This document shows positions 61,785 to 64,000 of a stretch of 64,000 nt of DNA, piece after piece. Source of the DNA: Actinomycetota bacterium. GTDB taxonomy: Bacteria > Actinomycetota > Acidimicrobiia > Acidimicrobiales > Ilumatobacteraceae. Below the pieces are notes generated by a model that was not told the origin of the DNA, did not search any database, and saw only the letters and a list, made by a program, of their open reading frames with translations. The number at the start of each line of letters is the position of its first letter. Within the stretch, counting starts at the first letter, position 1. Position numbers and translations under genes: made by a program. The DNA lies in NCBI GenBank assembly GCA_009702045.1, contig WLIV01000004.1:62001-126000 (forward strand), read 5' to 3'.

Positions 61785-63599
61785 GTGGGAGATCCTGTCG
61801 ATATCACAGCACCGATGCAGGGAACGATCGTGGCGGTCGATTCGCGGCTCGGCGATCAGGTGCGAACGGGTCAGCAACTGATGCTCATCGAGTCGATGAA
61901 GATGCACCATGCCATCGAGGCTACGTGTGACGGTGTGGTGGTGGAGTTGCTCGTCACCGTCGGCGACACAGTGGGTGAGCATGCGTGCGTGGCTCGCATG
62001 CGGCCCGGTCAGGTCACTGTTCCCGAGGCTGCGGCCATCGCACAGGACAACCCGACTCACATCCGCGCGGACCTCGCTGAGGCGTTGGCGCGCCACGAGG
62101 TGGGTCTCGACCAGTCGCGTCCGGAGGCAGTCGCCAAGCGCCGTTCCACCGGTCGACGTACCGCTCGCGAGAACGTGAACGACTTGCTCGACGAGGGCTC
62201 GTTCGTGGAATACGGTCCGGTCGTCATCGCTCCACAGCGGCGGCGACGTTCGCTCGACGACCTCATCGCCCGCACTCCGGCCGACGGCATGGTGGGTGGT
62301 CTGGGCAAGGTGGGCGGACATCCGGTCGTAGCGATGAGCTACGACTACACCGTGCTCGCCGGTACCCAGGGTGGCCAGAACCATCGGAAGAAGGATCGAC
62401 TGTTCGAACTTGCCGAGCAGTTGCGCCTGCCGGTGGTGTTCTTCACCGAAGGCGGGGGAGGGCGACCCGGCGACACCGACACGATGGGGGTGACCGGCCT
62501 CGATTGTTCGGCATTCATGTACTTCGCGCAGCTCTCGGGCCTCGTACCGTTGGTGGGCATCAACGCCGGCTACTGCTTCGCAGGAAACGCCGCACTCCTG
62601 GGCTGCTGCGATGTGGTGATCGCCACCGCCGACAGCAACATCGGCATGGGCGGGCCAGCGATGATCGAGGGCGGTGGCCTGGGTGTGTTTGATCCCACTG
62701 AGATCGGGCCGATGTCGGTGCAGACCGTGAACGGTGTGGTCGACATCGCTGTCGCCGATGAAGCTGAGGCCGTAGTTGCCGCCAAGCAGTACCTTGGCTT
62801 TTTCACCGATCGCGCGCAGCCGCAGTGGGAATGTGCCGATCAGCGCGAGCTTCGCCACGTGATTCCCGAAGACCGCAAACGGGCGTACGACGTGCACGCC
62901 GTGATCCAACGGCTGTTCGACAGCGGCAGCGTGCTCGAACTTCGCCGCGACTTCGGACTCGGTATGGTCACTGCGCTCGCCCGTGTGGAAGGTCGGCCCG
63001 TTGGTGTGGTCGCGAACAACCCCGGTCACCTCGCCGGTGCCATCGACAGTGACGGTGCCGACAAGGCCGCACGCTTCCTGCAGCTCTGCGACGCATTCGA
63101 CATCCCGATCGTCACCCTCGTCGACACACCCGGGATGATGGTCGGCCCGGAGGTGGAGAAGACGGCCCTCGTGCGTCATTGCACGCGCTTGTTCGTCACC
63201 GGTGCCAATGTCAGCGTGCCGATCGTCAGCATTGTGCTGCGCAAGAGCTACGGCCTGGGGGCTCAGGCGATGATGGGCGGGAGCACGAAGGCCCCACAGG
63301 CGTGTGTTGCGTGGCCGACGGGCGAGTTCGGCGGGATGGGGCTGGAAGGTGCCGTGCGGCTTGGCTACCGCAACGAGTTGGAGGCCATCGCCGACCCTCA
63401 CGAACGCGAGACCACGTTCCAACAGATGGTCGACAAGATGTATCAGGTGGGCAAGGCGGTCAACATCGCCAGCCATTACGAGATCGACGATGTCATCGAC
63501 CCAGTCGACTCACGTCGCTGGATCTCGGCAATTCTGCAGGCGGTCCCTGCACCTCCTGCCCGCACCGGAAAGAAACGGGCCAACATCGACACCTGGTAG
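61785..63599 (+). CDS. Fusion: biotinyl (BCCP) domain + acyl-CoA carboxyltransferase
   Basis: 604 residues. Residues 1-75 are a biotinyl domain with acceptor Lys39 in IESMKMHH. The rest is a full carboxyltransferase with N- and C-halves: RRSTGRRTARENVNDLLDEGSF, FFTEGGGGRPGDTD, INAGYCFAGNAALLGCCDVV, then GRPVGVVANNPGHLAGAID, LVDTPGMMVGPEVEK and VLRKSYGLGAQAM. It would carry a biotin-bound carboxyl to or from an acyl-CoA; a separate biotin carboxylase is not in view. GTG 61785 fits the biotinyl strand and the TACGGT element. An in-frame GTG also exists at 61695. Confidence 0.88.
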   Translation: MGDPVDITAPMQGTIVAVDSRLGDQVRTGQQLMLIESMKMHHAIEATCDGVVVELLVTVGDTVGEHACVARMRPGQVTVPEAAAIAQDNPTHIRADLAEALARHEVGLDQSRPEAVAKRRSTGRRTARENVNDLLDEGSFVEYGPVVIAPQRRRRSLDDLIARTPADGMVGGLGKVGGHPVVAMSYDYTVLAGTQGGQNHRKKDRLFELAEQLRLPVVFFTEGGGGRPGDTDTMGVTGLDCSAFMYFAQLSGLVPLVGINAGYCFAGNAALLGCCDVVIATADSNIGMGGPAMIEGGGLGVFDPTEIGPMSVQTVNGVVDIAVADEAEAVVAAKQYLGFFTDRAQPQWECADQRELRHVIPEDRKRAYDVHAVIQRLFDSGSVLELRRDFGLGMVTALARVEGRPVGVVANNPGHLAGAIDSDGADKAARFLQLCDAFDIPIVTLVDTPGMMVGPEVEKTALVRHCTRLFVTGANVSVPIVSIVLRKSYGLGAQAMMGGSTKAPQACVAWPTGEFGGMGLEGAVRLGYRNELEAIADPHERETTFQQMVDKMYQVGKAVNIASHYEIDDVIDPVDSRRWISAILQAVPAPPARTGKKRANIDTW

Positions 63600-63609
63600 A
63601 ACCACATCA

Positions 63610-64000
63610 TGCGCATTGATGAAGTCGAGCTGCGGCTCGTCGAGCTCCCGTATCGAATGCCTTTCAAGACGTCGTTCTCCTCGGAGGAGGGCAAGGTGGC
63701 GATCATCGTCACCGTGCGCTCTGAGGGGATGGAGGGGTACGGCGAGGGCACTATGGACCCGTTCCCGTTCTACCGCGAGGAATGCACGGTGGGCGCCTGG
63801 CATCTGTTGCAGCACGCCTTCGCCCCTGATCTGCTGCAGCACGGGTGCGAGCACCCTTCGGAGCTCAGCGCCCGCTGGGCACGCTGGCGTGGCAACCCGA
63901 TGGCGAAGACCGCGCTCGAAGCCGCCGTGTGGGACTGTTACGCACGTCAACGGGGTGTGCCACTGCGCTCACTGTTGGGTGGAGAGCGCACCGAAATCCC
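63610..64000 (+). CDS. Enolase-superfamily protein (MR/MenC type), truncated by window edge
   Basis: The first 130 residues are visible: capping domain MRIDEVELRLVELPYRMPFKTSFSSEE and GMEGYGEGTMDPFPFYREE, then the start of the barrel AKTALEAAVWDCYARQRGVPLRSLLGG. This pattern (PFKTSF, YGEG) resembles o-succinylbenzoate synthase/N-succinylamino-acid racemase. Catalytic Lys and metal ligands lie beyond the edge, so the subfamily stays open. It begins 10 bp after the carboxyltransferase stop and is probably co-transcribed. Confidence 0.85.

Overview
High-GC actinobacterial chromosome. The most likely source is the class Acidimicrobiia (Ilumatobacter-like). This is inferred from the housekeeping gene set, GC-rich codon use, an F420-type luciferase-like oxidoreductase, a mycothiol-type formaldehyde dehydrogenase and an ANTAR regulator. 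I could not run a taxonomic search. No rRNA, CRISPR array, phage or insertion sequence is visible. There is one tRNA, Leu-GAG.

Layout. (1) 35-11201 is a catabolic/accessory block. It holds a VOC-VOC-SnoaL operon behind a FadR-like palindrome, an amidohydrolase divergent from a Rieske oxygenase, and a TetR gene followed by a palindrome and a thiolase/DUF35/amidohydrolase-2 operon. A minus-strand operon follows: sulfotransferase, epimerase, SDR and a possibly frameshifted TIM-barrel isomerase. (2) 11262-34804 is mostly core: malQ, an ANTAR regulator, polA, rpsA, a histidine kinase/LuxR pair, coaE, uvrB (with an SOS box), uvrA, a rhomboid-like protein, uvrC, rapZ, gap, pgk and tpiA. (3) 34956-41116 is a five-gene oligopeptide/nickel-type ABC operon, followed by secG and tRNA-Leu. 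(4) 42092-47969 holds a tautomerase/maleate-isomerase-like pair, a CapA lipoprotein, an OafA-type acyltransferase and a diguanylate cyclase. (5) 47982-55106 (minus) is a compact operon that reads as an aromatic meta-cleavage pathway. Its centre is one polypeptide joining an extradiol-dioxygenase-like VOC domain to a C-C bond hydrolase. Flavin hydroxylase, hydratase and aldolase genes follow; a kinase-like protein and a lipoprotein precede. (6) 55170-59305 holds an F420 oxidoreductase, mycothiol-dependent formaldehyde oxidation (mscR plus a metallo-beta-lactamase-fold hydrolase) and a GT39-like membrane protein. (7) 59302-64000 holds an amino-acid ABC transporter, a biotinyl-carboxyltransferase fusion and a truncated enolase-superfamily gene.

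How genes work together. UvrA, UvrB, UvrC and PolA together make up nucleotide excision repair. gap-pgk-tpiA are lower glycolysis. The 48-55 kb operon could take a phenolic ring through hydroxylation, ring opening, hydrolysis, hydration and aldol cleavage. Across the window about half of the first-gene starts carry a TAnnnT hexamer 6-8 nt before the start codon, which suggests widespread leaderless transcription. I used this to choose several GTG/ATG starts.
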